Assembly (NCBI GenBank): GCA_964657395.1
Contig: CAZZUX010000004.1
Location: 1-64,000, forward strand
DNA: 64,000 nucleotides
Source of the DNA: G963692885 sp964657395
GTDB lineage: Bacteria; Acidobacteriota; Terriglobia; Terriglobales; Acidobacteriaceae
Reading direction: 5' to 3'
Part shown: in pieces, positions 54,125 through 63,567 of the stretch
Layout of the letters: each line of letters starts with the position of its first letter
Numbering within the stretch: the first letter of the stretch is position 1
The notes under the pieces: generated by a model
Seen by the model: the letters and a program-made list of their open reading frames with translations, nothing else
What the model was told of the DNA's origin: nothing
Database searches by the model: none
Position numbers and translations under genes: made by a program

Positions 54125-57100
54125 TTAGAAGGTCAACTTGCCGCCTAGCTCCATCACGCGCGGATCGTAGGTGCTGGTGACCTGGCCGAAGTTATTCGTG
54201 ACCTGGCCAGCCGCGTTGGCGTTATAGCTTGCGCCGACACCGTTGAACTCTGTGTGATTGAAGGTGTTGAAGGTTTCCACACGGAACTGGAAGTGCACTC
54301 CTTCCGTGATGGCGAAGGTTTTATACAGCGAAGTAGTAAAGTTCAAGCGGCCCGGTCCGAGAACCGAATCCTTGCCTGCGGAACCGAAACCATTCGTTGT
54401 ACTGCCAGCCCAGGCTGGAAGCGGTGCCTTGAAGGCAGAAGGATCAAACCACTGCTTCTGTGTCTTCGTGTAATGCACCTTGCTTACCTTGTCAGGACGG
54501 TTGGTATAGCCGCCATCCAGGCCGACCGGATCATAGCCAAGACCAAGCGAAGGGCCCTGGTTCTGGATGAGTGAGCCGGATTCAAATACCGCCGTACCAG
54601 CCAGTTCCCAGCCGCCGATTGCCTCGCGGGTCAGGTAGTTTGCCTGGCCGAAGACCGGCAGCTTGTAGATGTAGTTGGCATTGAAGATATGACGGCGATC
54701 GAGTGCTCCCGAACCACGGTCATATCCAACGTTGAAGGGATTGCTGACAGTCGCGAGATCATAGGTCGTGTCATCAATCTCGTGCGACCAGGTGTAGTCG
54801 ACTTCGCCGCTCAGACCGTGCTTGTTCTGTGCGCGAACGCCCATCTGGAAGCTGTTGTAGCTGCCCGGCGTGGAGTTTTCTTCCTGCACAATGCCGCCAT
54901 AACCCTGGTAGGTGCGGTAGATGTTGGCATTCGGAAGTGAAGAGCCTCCTGGATTCGTTCCCGAGTTGTTGCTGGAGTCGCCCGAGTTGGCGCGAACCGA
55001 CAACGGTGTATTCAGCGGGAAGGTGTTGATGTTGCGCTCAATGTTCTGGTTCCACGCCTTGTTGCCCACGTATTGCGTGATCAGGATGAGCGATGGAGCG
55101 AGTTCATGCTGGATGCCCAGGCTGTACTGCGCAACCGCCGGTGCTGGATAGTCGAGTGCCAGGTTGGTAAGGCCCTGGGCAAAGTTCGGCAAGGCTGCCG
55201 TGCTGCCCGTGACCCAGCTGGTATGTGGATTGGAGAAATACACGTTTGTCGAACCAGGATCGTTCGCGAATGGTTCGTTGGTGGCAGCGTTGTAAATATC
55301 GTTGCCCTGTAGTCTCTCGTAGAACGTGCCGAAGCCGCCACGAATGACTGTCTTGCCATTGCCGTTCAGGTCGTAAGAGAACCCGACGCGCGGCTGCCAG
55401 GTGTTGTAGTCGTTCTTCACCAGGCCTGTCGGAATCCCTTTGCCTGCCTGGCTGATGCCATTCAGATAAAAAGAGGTACCGTTGATGGTCTGGAACCCGG
55501 GGCCGCTGGCATCCAGGCTGCCATCGGCATTCCATATAGGCGCCTGTGCAGGATCATAAGCAGCCGGATTGAAGTTGGCGACCTGGTTGGCACGCTCGTA
55601 CGCATGTGGAAGCGCGTCGTATCGAACGCCCAGTTGAAGGCTCAACTTCGGTGTCACATGCCAGTTATCCATCGCGTAGAACGAGGTGGTCTGGTTGACA
55701 TAGTGGCGAATCGGCAGTTGTTGATACTGATCGAATGCAGAAGACAGACCAAGGATGAAGTCCGCCATGGAGTCGCCGGTCTGCTGGCCGAAGTAATACT
55801 GGCCACCAGGATCGCCGAAGAGCTGCTGGTTCTTGGTATAGCGGTTGTAACCAAAACCGAACTTGGTAGCGTGCTTGCCCTTGGTCCAGGAGATGTCGAC
55901 CTTCGGGTCATAGTCCTGAGCAGCGTTGTGCCACGGAGCAGAACCCGGGTTTTCCTGTGTGCCATACGGCGAGCTGAAGTGCATGTTCGGAAGATTCTTG
56001 GAGCCGTTGCTGAAGAACTTGCTCAAAGCAAGAGCCGAAGGTGAATCCGCGTTGGGACTGTTGGTGATGTTGATGACGTTGCCGTCGTAGTTCATGCTGA
56101 CTTCGGCAAGCAGGGTCGGCGTAATCGTGCCAGTCAGCTTGATCGCCGCACTGTTTGACGGGTTGGCAAGGGTGCTGGTGATGGTGTTGTAGCTGGCGCC
56201 CGACCACCCAAGCATCGGTGAGGAGTACGCCTGCGTTACAGAGTCATGCAGGTAGTGGCCCAGGATCTGCCACTTGTCTGTAAGGCGGTGATCGATACGT
56301 AAGACGTCGTCGCGTACATAGATTGGCTGGTTGGCGGAACCAAGATTGTAGCCATTCGCCAGGTTTGGCTTTGGGATAACACCCGTCGCCAGATAAGCGA
56401 CGGCATTCGGATCAATCAGGTTGGCCGGAATCACATTGTTGGGGAACGGCTTGCCCGGGACCAGGCCATTCGCGGCAAGCTTGGCTGCGAAAGCAGGATC
56501 AGACACCGCGCTGGGAACAAGTAGAGTTGGGCTGCTGGCAAAGGCTGGGGCAACCCAGGTCAGGTTCTGTCCGGCAGTCGGAAAATCCTGCGCTGCCAGG
56601 GTCGGGGACTGCGCTGGTGAACTGCCCTGAATGAGGCGGCGCCATTCTTCGTTCCAGAAGAAGAAGGTCCGGTCATGCTTGTTGTTGTAAACCTTCGGAA
56701 TGAAGATCGGGCCACCGACGTTGCCGCCGAAGATGTTGTAGTTCAGCTTCTGTCGTGGCGTGACCGGGTCACTCTGCTTGTTGAAGTACTGGTTCGCATC
56801 GAATACCGTGTTGCGGTTGAACTCAAAAGCCTCGCCATGGAAGTGCTGTGTACCGCTCTTCAAACCAAGGCTGATCGTGGCGCCGGAAGAGATACCATAA
56901 TCCGGCGGGTAGTTACTGGCAAGAGTCTCAAACTGCGCGATTGCGTCCTGCGAAGGCATAATGCTCATGCCGCCTGCACCGCCGCGGTCATCGGCTTCGC
57001 CGCCGTCAATCAGCCAGATGTTATGACTCTGACGCAGACCGTTCACGCTGATCGTGAAGTTGGCTGCAACCGAGGTCGGCGTGTTGCTGTCCGGCAGGGC

Positions 57101-57613
57101 CGAGCTTACGCCCATGCCGAGTGCAGCCAATGCCGCAAAGTTCCGGTTCTCTGTTGCAATCTCGCTGATCTGTTCCGAATTGATCAGTGTGGAGACTACG
57201 TTCGAGTCCGTTTGTACCTGCAGCGCATTGGCCTGCACAGTAACGGTCGTACCGACAGCACCAACGGTGAGTTTCACGTCGTTACGCAAGGTCTCTGAAA
57301 CGTTGACGACAAGACCAGTGGCCTTGTAAGTCTCGAAACCGGCAGAAGTAACGGTAAGGTCGTAAGTGCCGACGTTCAAGGCAGGAAAGCTGAACAGGCC
57401 ACTGGCGTTGCTGACACCGTTGGTGACGAAGCCGGTTCCGTTCTGGGTCAGGGTAATCTGTGCGCCAGGGAGTGCTCCCCCTTTAGCGTCCACGACAGAA
57501 CCCTCAATGGTAGAGTTCTGTTGCCCGTAGGCAGTGACGCAGAGTATGAGCGAGAACAGCGCGGCCAATAACTTGACATAGCGGTGCCGTCTGTACTTGA
57601 TCTTATTTGGCAT
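54125..57613 (-). CDS. Oar-like TonB-dependent outer-membrane receptor (5)
   Basis: 1162 residues. Signal (YVKLLAALFSLILCVTAYGQ), regulatory-like domain (EGSVVDAKGGALPGAQITL ... LFSFPALNVGTYDLTVTSAG), plug part (IATENRNFAALAALGMGV, IWLIDGGEADDRGGAGG, TISLGLKSGTQHFHGEAFE) and a barrel ending GGKLTF. It is the closest paralogue in the window of receptor 2 (28259-31711). No LacI-type palindrome precedes it; a sigma-70-like promoter does. The ligand is unknown. Confidence 0.9.
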   Translation of the reverse strand: MPNKIKYRRHRYVKLLAALFSLILCVTAYGQQNSTIEGSVVDAKGGALPGAQITLTQNGTGFVTNGVSNASGLFSFPALNVGTYDLTVTSAGFETYKATGLVVNVSETLRNDVKLTVGAVGTTVTVQANALQVQTDSNVVSTLINSEQISEIATENRNFAALAALGMGVSSALPDSNTPTSVAANFTISVNGLRQSHNIWLIDGGEADDRGGAGGMSIMPSQDAIAQFETLASNYPPDYGISSGATISLGLKSGTQHFHGEAFEFNRNTVFDANQYFNKQSDPVTPRQKLNYNIFGGNVGGPIFIPKVYNNKHDRTFFFWNEEWRRLIQGSSPAQSPTLAAQDFPTAGQNLTWVAPAFASSPTLLVPSAVSDPAFAAKLAANGLVPGKPFPNNVIPANLIDPNAVAYLATGVIPKPNLANGYNLGSANQPIYVRDDVLRIDHRLTDKWQILGHYLHDSVTQAYSSPMLGWSGASYNTITSTLANPSNSAAIKLTGTITPTLLAEVSMNYDGNVINITNSPNADSPSALALSKFFSNGSKNLPNMHFSSPYGTQENPGSAPWHNAAQDYDPKVDISWTKGKHATKFGFGYNRYTKNQQLFGDPGGQYYFGQQTGDSMADFILGLSSAFDQYQQLPIRHYVNQTTSFYAMDNWHVTPKLSLQLGVRYDALPHAYERANQVANFNPAAYDPAQAPIWNADGSLDASGPGFQTINGTSFYLNGISQAGKGIPTGLVKNDYNTWQPRVGFSYDLNGNGKTVIRGGFGTFYERLQGNDIYNAATNEPFANDPGSTNVYFSNPHTSWVTGSTAALPNFAQGLTNLALDYPAPAVAQYSLGIQHELAPSLILITQYVGNKAWNQNIERNINTFPLNTPLSVRANSGDSSNNSGTNPGGSSLPNANIYRTYQGYGGIVQEENSTPGSYNSFQMGVRAQNKHGLSGEVDYTWSHEIDDTTYDLATVSNPFNVGYDRGSGALDRRHIFNANYIYKLPVFGQANYLTREAIGGWELAGTAVFESGSLIQNQGPSLGLGYDPVGLDGGYTNRPDKVSKVHYTKTQKQWFDPSAFKAPLPAWAGSTTNGFGSAGKDSVLGPGRLNFTTSLYKTFAITEGVHFQFRVETFNTFNHTEFNGVGASYNANAAGQVTNNFGQVTSTYDPRVMELGGKLTF

Positions 57614-57670
57614 GCGTGTGGTGGCCTTTCAAAGGTGGTGATACAACTACATCTTTTTACTGAGGGCTAT

Positions 57671-57700
57671 GTAATAAGCCGGGCCACTTATAACTGTCAA
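57671..57700 (-). promoter_or_regulatory. Candidate promoter of TonB receptor 5
   Basis: On the minus strand TTGACA (57700-57695) and TATTAC (57676-57671) are 18 bases apart, about 60 bases before the receptor start. The remaining part of the 304-base gap up to the esterase gene shows no gene or repeat I can name. Confidence 0.4.
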
Positions 57701-57917
57701 CAAATTATTTTTAGTGACAAGCAACCATTTTCGGAGACCTGACATAACATTTGGCTGGCAGGTTCCGGTATTGAACATAGTTACCAAGGCAATCGAAACC
57801 CTTAAGAGAGCGTATGGGACGGGCGGCCGACGGAATCAGCCGGCGGGCATTGCATATCCCATCACATCTAAGTGACTACAACCGACTTACCCCCTTATGG
57901 GTGGCCAGGGTAATTGC

Positions 57918-59024
57918 ATGAAACGACAAATTCACTTCTTAAGCGTCAGCTGTCTTACATTGCTCGTGTCACTCAACATCCATGCGCAACAGTCTGCACC
58001 ACCGGTGCGTGACCCGTACACGAATGGTTACGTCCATGCAACGGTCTTACCGGATGGATCGAATGCTCCGGCAGATAAAGATGGTAACTACATCCTTGGT
58101 CCCGCTCATCCCGCCGCGCTAGAAGCGCTACCTCATGAAGGAGTGCCGAAGGGTAAATTGAGTGAGTTCCTGATGAGTTCAGCCGAGAGCCGGATCTATC
58201 CCGGCATCGCGCGTGATGCCGGTACCTTTGGCATGGTCGATCCGAAAGACCCGGCCAGGCTGCTGGTGCCAACCAGTCATCCGGCACCTTATACACGCCG
58301 CGTGACGGTCTATGTTCCGAAGCAGTATGTGGCAGGGACGGCGGCACCCTTCATCGTGGGAGCAGACGGTCCCGATGCAGACCTGTTCACGGTACTCGAC
58401 AACCTGATTGCCGAACATCGGGTCCCTGCAATGATCGCCATCTCGATCGGCAACGGAAGCGGCGACGCTCAGGGCAGCGAGCGCGGCCTCGAGTATGACA
58501 CCATGTCTGGTACATATGCAGAATTTGTCGAAAAGGAAGTACTGCCGCTGGTAGAGGCTCGCTACCACGTGAAGCTGAGCCGGGATCCGAATGCCAGGGC
58601 CACCATGGGCGGCAGTTCAGGAGCATCCTGCGCGCTGATCATGGCCTGGTACCACCCGGAGTGGTATCACCGGGTACTCACCTACTCAGGTACCTACGTG
58701 AACCAGCAATGGCCCTATCGCGCGGATGCTCCGCATGGCGCATGGGAATTTCACGAGCACCTTATTCCGAACAGCCCGGTGAAGCCGATCCGACTTTGGA
58801 TGGAAGTAGGAGACCGCGACCTGCTCAATCCCAATGTGATGCGCGACAACATGCACGACTGGGTGTTGGCCAATGAGGAAATGGCGCGAGTGCTGGCTGC
58901 AAAGGGCTACCACTACCAGTTCGTCTTCGCCCGCAATGCCGGCCACACTGACCGCGCTGTCAAGCGGCAGACTCTCGGCGAGGCACTCCAGTATGTCTGG
59001 CGTGGCTATCCCGGACCAGGTTAG
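57918..59024 (+). CDS. Secreted esterase of the enterochelin-esterase/CE1 type
   Basis: 368 residues from ATG at 57918 (AGGG upstream), with signal peptide (FLSVSCLTLLVSLNIHAQ). The alpha/beta-hydrolase part has RRVTVYVPKQYVAG, FIVGADGPDAD, the nucleophile elbow TMGGSSGASCALIMAW with Ser233, the acid region LWMEVGDRDLLNP and FARNAGHTDRAV with the catalytic His343. The family includes feruloyl and acetyl-xylan esterases and enterochelin esterases. With the hydrolases in this window, removal of acyl groups from plant polysaccharide is plausible but not shown. It is divergent from receptor 5. Confidence 0.82.
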   Translation: MKRQIHFLSVSCLTLLVSLNIHAQQSAPPVRDPYTNGYVHATVLPDGSNAPADKDGNYILGPAHPAALEALPHEGVPKGKLSEFLMSSAESRIYPGIARDAGTFGMVDPKDPARLLVPTSHPAPYTRRVTVYVPKQYVAGTAAPFIVGADGPDADLFTVLDNLIAEHRVPAMIAISIGNGSGDAQGSERGLEYDTMSGTYAEFVEKEVLPLVEARYHVKLSRDPNARATMGGSSGASCALIMAWYHPEWYHRVLTYSGTYVNQQWPYRADAPHGAWEFHEHLIPNSPVKPIRLWMEVGDRDLLNPNVMRDNMHDWVLANEEMARVLAAKGYHYQFVFARNAGHTDRAVKRQTLGEALQYVWRGYPGPG

Positions 59025-59157
59025 TCGATCACTGGCGCCATTCTTGGTCATGGGCTGTTGCGCTCGAGCGGCAGGAGAGCCGTCCTGCATTTACCCCGCC
59101 ATCCTCTTGAGGAGCTATAATCCGTTCGCATCCTTCCCCCGCCTGAAGGAGTTCCGA

Positions 59158-60366
59158 ATGATCCGCAGCAGCTTCATTTCTCGCATCCTTGCCTGCCTAT
59201 GCCTGCCGGCCGCATTTGCGGTCACTATGCCCGCGCAGGAAACGCCCGAGGTCTCGTCCACCGTCAGCTCGTCACCCGTCGCCTTTGTGTATGTGGCTGC
59301 CACGTCGAAGAACAGCAGCACCAACCACATCGAGGCTTACACAGCTGCGGCGAATGGAAAGCTGACGCTGGTACCGGGTTCGCCCTACGCAGAAGATGTG
59401 ACCAATATGGCAGTGAACGGGAAATACCTGTTCGCGTCCACGCGGAATGGGATCTACATCGACCAGTTTCTTCAGGAGCCCAGCGGCGGCATCAAGTTCT
59501 CCCGGTCAACCAACATCCAGCAGTACAACCTGGACAACTGTGGTGCGTCGGGCGTTTTGGTCACGGACCATACTGGCAGTTCGATCTACGATCTCGAACA
59601 ATATGCCGATTGCGCCAATAACGGTATGCAGTCGTTCGCCATCGAAAAGCCGACTGGGGCATTGAAGAACCTCGGCGGCACCAATTACACCCGATACCTG
59701 AACGGCCAGATCAGCTTCACCGGCAATAATGAATTTGCCTACACCACCACCTGCATCCCCGGCTTTCAATCCGAGTACGACGCCTTCAAACGCCTCGGCA
59801 GCGGCGCGCTGGTCTCCATCAGCCCCAATCTCCAGCTTCCCGTTCCACCTTCAAAGACTGCGTGGTGCGTAAATTACGACGCTGCCGATCCGACGAACCA
59901 CGTCGCCATCACCATGCAGCCCGGCTACATTCCCGAACAGCCTTACACCTTCAACCCAGCCGGGCCGCCGCAGATCGCCTCCTACACAGTGGACGGGGAG
60001 GGCAATCTGACCACTACCAATACCCGGAAAACCATGCCCACCACGGCTGTCGACACAGTGGTTGATATCAACATGGCGCCTTCCGGCAAACTCCTCGCCG
60101 TTGGCGGCACCAAGGGCCTGCAGCTCTTCCACTTCAACGGGGCTGCGCCGCTGACGCACTACACTGGTCTGCTGTTGAACGAAGAAGTGCAGCAGATCTT
60201 CTGGGACAATGCCAATCACCTGTACGCGCTGGGGCTGGATAAACTCTGGGTGTTCACAGCTACGCCGACCAGCGTAAGCCAGGCCCCGGGTTCGCCTTAC
60301 AGCATCGGGCAGACGGTGAGCTTGATTGTCCAGCCGAAGACAGCAAGGGCCGCCTCCGTGAAGTAA
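59158..60366 (+). CDS. Secreted beta-propeller protein (lactonase-like fold)
   Basis: 402 residues from ATG at 59158, fixed by AAGGAG six bases upstream; the frame is open far upstream but overlaps the esterase gene. A signal peptide (ISRILACLCLPAAFAVTM) leads to repeated beta-propeller strands: AFVYVAATSKNSSTNHIEAY, KLTLVPGSPYAEDVTNMAVN, KYLFASTRNGIYID and PSGKLLAVGGTKGLQLFHFN. The repeat VPGSPY ... QAPGSPYSIGQ and blade pattern resemble the 7-bladed lactonase-like propellers of exported acidobacterial proteins. Catalytic residues are not evident; it may be a binding protein. It follows the esterase gene by 133 bases. Confidence 0.65.
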   Translation: MIRSSFISRILACLCLPAAFAVTMPAQETPEVSSTVSSSPVAFVYVAATSKNSSTNHIEAYTAAANGKLTLVPGSPYAEDVTNMAVNGKYLFASTRNGIYIDQFLQEPSGGIKFSRSTNIQQYNLDNCGASGVLVTDHTGSSIYDLEQYADCANNGMQSFAIEKPTGALKNLGGTNYTRYLNGQISFTGNNEFAYTTTCIPGFQSEYDAFKRLGSGALVSISPNLQLPVPPSKTAWCVNYDAADPTNHVAITMQPGYIPEQPYTFNPAGPPQIASYTVDGEGNLTTTNTRKTMPTTAVDTVVDINMAPSGKLLAVGGTKGLQLFHFNGAAPLTHYTGLLLNEEVQQIFWDNANHLYALGLDKLWVFTATPTSVSQAPGSPYSIGQTVSLIVQPKTARAASVK

Positions 60367-60418
60367 AGCTGCTCGCCGAGCCGCGGGTCATCCGGAGGGT
60401 ACTGGTTGACCCGGCGCC

Positions 60419-61389
60419 TCAGGTCATCAGGGAATGCGGCGCCTCATAGGCATAAGCCATGGTAAGCACCGGGCATGGAGCTTCCATCAGGATGCGGAAC
60501 GCGATGTGCGTCGGAAGGTGCGTCGCGACCATGGACGATTGCCGTACGCCGAGTACCAGGAAAGCAGCATGGTGCCGGCGTGCATACTCAAGCACCGTGG
60601 CAGATACTTCACTGCCATACTCGATGGCGCAGGTTGCGGGCTGGACTTCCTCGTGCTCCGTCATGTGCTTTAAGGCGTCCGTGAGAATGCTCGGAATGAC
60701 TTTCACCTGTCTCTCCGCCATGGTGCGCGGCAGCACGTGCAGGCAATGCAAAGGCAGACCGAAAGCCTGACTGAGTGCGCTCGCATAGCGTACGGCGTTG
60801 GTAGTGCTGGGATGAAAATCAGTAGCGAAGACCACGACGCCGGGTTCGTTGCGGCGTTCATCGCGGATCGCTGACGATTGCTCTCTCACCGTCAGCACCG
60901 GGCAGTGCGCCTGCCGGATGACCGCTTCTGCCGTTGAGCCAAAGGATAACCGCGCGAGGATTTCGGTGCATGAACACCGAGCACGATCAATTGGATGTCC
61001 AGCAGCTTCTGCGCTTCAAGGATGGAAGCAGCCGGACTGCCGAAGATCGCGGATGCCTGGCATGGAACGCCAAGCCGGACGCCATCGCGGCACATCCGGT
61101 CGACGCCATCCTGCGCCCTCGCGAGGGTAGTCCCGATGTCTGCAGGCATAGCAGCACCCTCGTCGGACGACCCGTTCAGTGCAAGCACGTGAAGGATTTC
61201 GAGCGTACTAGTGAAAGTCGCAGTCAGGGTTACAGCCATCTCGAAGGAGGCGGAACCTCCGGGTAGGAGGTCGGTAGCCAGCAGCAACTTGTCGAACCAC
61301 GGCAGATGTCTGGCTGAGGTCTTCAGCTCAGCAGTGGCCGCCACGGTGTCGGATCTGTCTTCCGCAGGAAAGATGGAGGATTGCATCAT
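60419..61389 (-). pseudogene. Tandem universal stress protein gene with a frameshift
   Basis: Two adjacent frames make one two-domain UspA-type protein of about 320 residues. The first frame (61389 to near 60965) encodes the first Usp domain: WFDKLLLATDLLPGGSASFE, LEILHVLAL and LIVLGVHAPKSS. Near 60965 (CCGAAATCC) the frame changes; the second frame then reads EILARLSFGSTAEAVIRQAH and CPVLTVREQ, and continues to the second domain (VVVFATDFHPSTTNAVRYAS, FLVLGVRQSSMV). The joined sequence matches the ordinary Usp layout, where G-S-T-A-E precedes the CPVL end. One missing base would explain it. The intact neighbour at 62588-63532 has the same architecture. It could be a sequencing error. Confidence 0.75.
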
Positions 61390-61478
61390 GGCAGCTCATT
61401 GAACAACAGGATGCGGATGCAGGATGCGAGTGCGGCAAGATCCATGCCACAAATGTATTGGCAGACCGCATGACAGTC

Positions 61479-61494
61479 TGTGATGAGTATCACG
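61479..61494. promoter_or_regulatory. CRP-type operator-like site
   Basis: TGTGATGAGTATCACG is one base from the pattern TGTGA-N6-TCACA. It lies 90 bases upstream of the stress-protein gene that starts at 61389, and just past the end of the Crp/Fnr gene. Confidence 0.55.
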
Positions 61495-61509
61495 GAAGCT
61501 GCAAGGATT

Positions 61510-62223
61510 TCAGACACAGAGTTCTGCCAGCCGCAAGGGAGCCAGGATGTGAAATGTCGCGCCGCGCACCTGGATGAGTTTCTCCTTTTGAAACTTACCT
61601 AAAATGCGCGTCACGGTTTCCCGGGAGGTGCCGGCGATGCTGGCCAGCTCTTCATGCGTCAATCCCATTTTGAAGTACATCTCCGAGGTGCTGCACGAGG
61701 TGGACTTGCCCCACTCGAGCAACACGCTTGCGAGCCGCGCTGCAGCAGAGCCGGAAAGAGCCAGCCGCCGCGCATCGAAAAAGGCAGTCTTGTAATCCTC
61801 GGAAAGTGTCTTGGCCGCATGCATACTGGCTTCGCCAAAACGCTCGAGGAAGCTGATAAATTCGGCTGCACGGATCTTCTTAACCATCGTGTGCTCGAGC
61901 GTCTCTGCCGTTACCTCAAGACTGGTGCCGGAGACGACTGCTCCCAGGCCCAGAACATCGCCGGGTCGAGCGATACGCAGGATCAGAGTCCTGCCCTCGC
62001 GCGAACTGCATGAGAGTTTTACCTGGCCGCTGCAGATGACGAAAACACCGTCTGCTCGCTCGCTCTCCTCAAAGAGGATCGCCCCTGCAGGCAGCTGGAT
62101 CTGCATGCCGATGGCGTCGAACGCTGCGAGTGCCTCGGTGCCCAGATTGCAGAAGAGCCTCTCGCTGCGGTATGCACATTTTTCGCAGCTGCTTTGCTGC
62201 AGCTTTGTAGTGGATGCGAGCAT
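61510..62223 (-). CDS. Crp/Fnr-family transcription regulator
   Basis: 237 residues. The N-terminus has a Cys cluster (Cys13, Cys16 and Cys25 in SCEKCAYRSERLFCN), which resembles the Fnr iron-sulfur ligand region, with more Cys at 64 and 72, so oxygen or nitrosative sensing is possible. The cyclic-nucleotide-binding-like beta-roll follows (LPAGAILFEESERADGVF, LRIARPGDVLGLGAVV), then the winged helix with recognition helix LTHEELASIAGTSRETVTRI. RETV in this helix is the CRP type, which reads TGTGA, not the Fnr type. Two such sites lie at 61479 and 62301. It is surrounded by stress-protein genes and probably regulates them. Confidence 0.85.
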   Translation of the reverse strand: MLASTTKLQQSSCEKCAYRSERLFCNLGTEALAAFDAIGMQIQLPAGAILFEESERADGVFVICSGQVKLSCSSREGRTLILRIARPGDVLGLGAVVSGTSLEVTAETLEHTMVKKIRAAEFISFLERFGEASMHAAKTLSEDYKTAFFDARRLALSGSAAARLASVLLEWGKSTSCSTSEMYFKMGLTHEELASIAGTSRETVTRILGKFQKEKLIQVRGATFHILAPLRLAELCV

Positions 62224-62300
62224 CCGGACACCATCCAGCCCGGTGCCTGTTGAGCCATGGCTTCCGGGAGTGTCACCACACTAAGTTCGCCCTGAACTTG

Positions 62301-62324
62301 TGTCTGTGATGGCTGTCACAGACA
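62301..62324. promoter_or_regulatory. Perfect CRP-type palindrome upstream of the regulator gene
   Basis: Nine-base arms TGTCTGTGA and TCACAGACA around a six-base spacer, so it contains TGTGA-N6-TCACA exactly. It lies 78-101 bases before the start of the Crp/Fnr gene, which suggests autoregulation. The rest of the 364-base gap has a small GGTGG/CCACC hairpin and the terminator of the next gene. Confidence 0.65.
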
Positions 62325-62521
62325 TGTTGGGCCCGGGCTCCGCTGAGCCGGCAAAGCTTAGGTGGCGACTCCACCACTATGCATGAGCGCGACATGGGTA
62401 GGAAGACCAATCTTTCCGTAAGGTGGGTTACCAGGTCCAGCCGCATTTACTTTTAACAGTTTGGCGCGTCGCTGAGTCTGGATGTGTCAAGGTGTTTCGG
62501 GAATGCAACAGGAGCAACAGC

Positions 62522-62554
62522 GAAAAAGAGCCAGGAACAGTTGTCAGCCGTTCC
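62522..62554 (-). terminator. Probable terminator downstream of tandem stress protein
   Basis: On the minus strand GGAACGG and CTGTTCC (one G-T pair) form a stem with a seven-base loop, followed by TGGCTCTTTTT. It lies about 35 bases after the stop at 62588. Confidence 0.5.
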
Positions 62555-62587
62555 CGGCGTTAATCTTGTTCCACCCGACTGCCAGCC

Positions 62588-63532
62588 TCAGCAGCCGTAG
62601 GTACAAGCTTCTTCATCCTTGACTACCAGCACCGGGCAGGGAGCGCCCGAGAGAATCTCAAATGCAGCGCTGGGTGCAGGTCGCGGCAGAAACGAGGAAG
62701 GTGAGGTGTTGCCGAGCACCACCATGTCAAAGTTTCCTTTAACCGCCGTCTCAAGAATCCCGCTCGTCACGCAACCATCCTGGACCAGGCAGGACGGCAG
62801 GTTGCCATCTGCATACATCGCCACCTGGCTGCGCAGCGCTGCTTCGCACGCCCGCACATTGGCTGGCTCAAGATGAGAGACGCTGCTGTCTTCCACGACA
62901 TGCAGGACAGTTACGTCGACCTGGTCCGACTCGGCGAACATGGCAGCAAATTGAAACAGAAACTGTGACTTCCGTCGCAGGGAAACAGGAATCAACACGC
63001 GCATCCTGCGGTCATCCTGACCAGGCTGAAGCCGCGCATGCGGCCCGATGGCCAGTACAGGCACGCGAGTCTGGCGAAAGATGCGTTCTGCATTCGAGCC
63101 CAGCAGCCTGAGATAAAGCTTTTCCGCTCCCTGGCATCCAACAACCACACGGTCCGGCTGCCACTCCTCGGTCAGCAACTCGGTCTGTTCCGTTACGCTG
63201 CCTTGAAGCATGCGGTAGCTGATCGAAAGACCCTCTGCTGACGCACGGCGGACCATACCTCCCAGCACTTCTTCTGCGTAATAGATGTACTGATCCGGAT
63301 TGGTGACAAGCAGCAACGACGGCGAGACCGACGGTGAAGAAAAATCCGGCAGCACATGGGCGACCAGGATCTCCGATCCGTATAACCGAGCCTGTGCGGC
63401 AACAATGGGAAAGGTATGCTCGAGATCGCCCAGGTCGGTTGCAAGCATTATCTTCTTTGGCTGAGTGCGCAGATTGCGTTCAGTGCCGTGCAAAGTCGTT
63501 GAGGCTTCGGGGTATGCGAGGGTGCTGGTCAT
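62588..63532 (-). CDS. Tandem-domain universal stress protein
   Basis: 314 residues with two Usp domains. Domain 1 (about 27-155): KKIMLATDLGDLEHTFPIVA, GSEILVAHVLPD, DRVVVGCQGAEKLYLRLLGS and PVLAIGPHARL. Domain 2 (about 170-305): RRMRVLIPVSLRRKSQFLFQ, VTVLHVVEDSS, FDMVVLGNTSPSSFLPRPAP and CPVLVVKDEEA. The ATP-binding G-x2-G-x9-GS/T pattern is only partly kept, so nucleotide binding is uncertain. It is cytoplasmic, transcribed with the partial stress protein at 63568 (35 bases apart), and faces the Crp/Fnr gene downstream. Confidence 0.83.
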   Translation of the reverse strand: MTSTLAYPEASTTLHGTERNLRTQPKKIMLATDLGDLEHTFPIVAAQARLYGSEILVAHVLPDFSSPSVSPSLLLVTNPDQYIYYAEEVLGGMVRRASAEGLSISYRMLQGSVTEQTELLTEEWQPDRVVVGCQGAEKLYLRLLGSNAERIFRQTRVPVLAIGPHARLQPGQDDRRMRVLIPVSLRRKSQFLFQFAAMFAESDQVDVTVLHVVEDSSVSHLEPANVRACEAALRSQVAMYADGNLPSCLVQDGCVTSGILETAVKGNFDMVVLGNTSPSSFLPRPAPSAAFEILSGAPCPVLVVKDEEACTYGC

Positions 63533-63567
63533 GGTTGGGACTCCATATCAAAGTTCGGGGACGGCAA

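Noticed and set aside
58873..59157. Long N-terminal extension of the beta-propeller protein overlapping the esterase gene
   Set aside because: A strong ribosome binding site and signal peptide place the start at 59158.
60386..60415. CGGGTCA/TGACCCG inverted repeat after the beta-propeller gene
   Set aside because: The loop is long and there is no T-run, so I do not call it a terminator.
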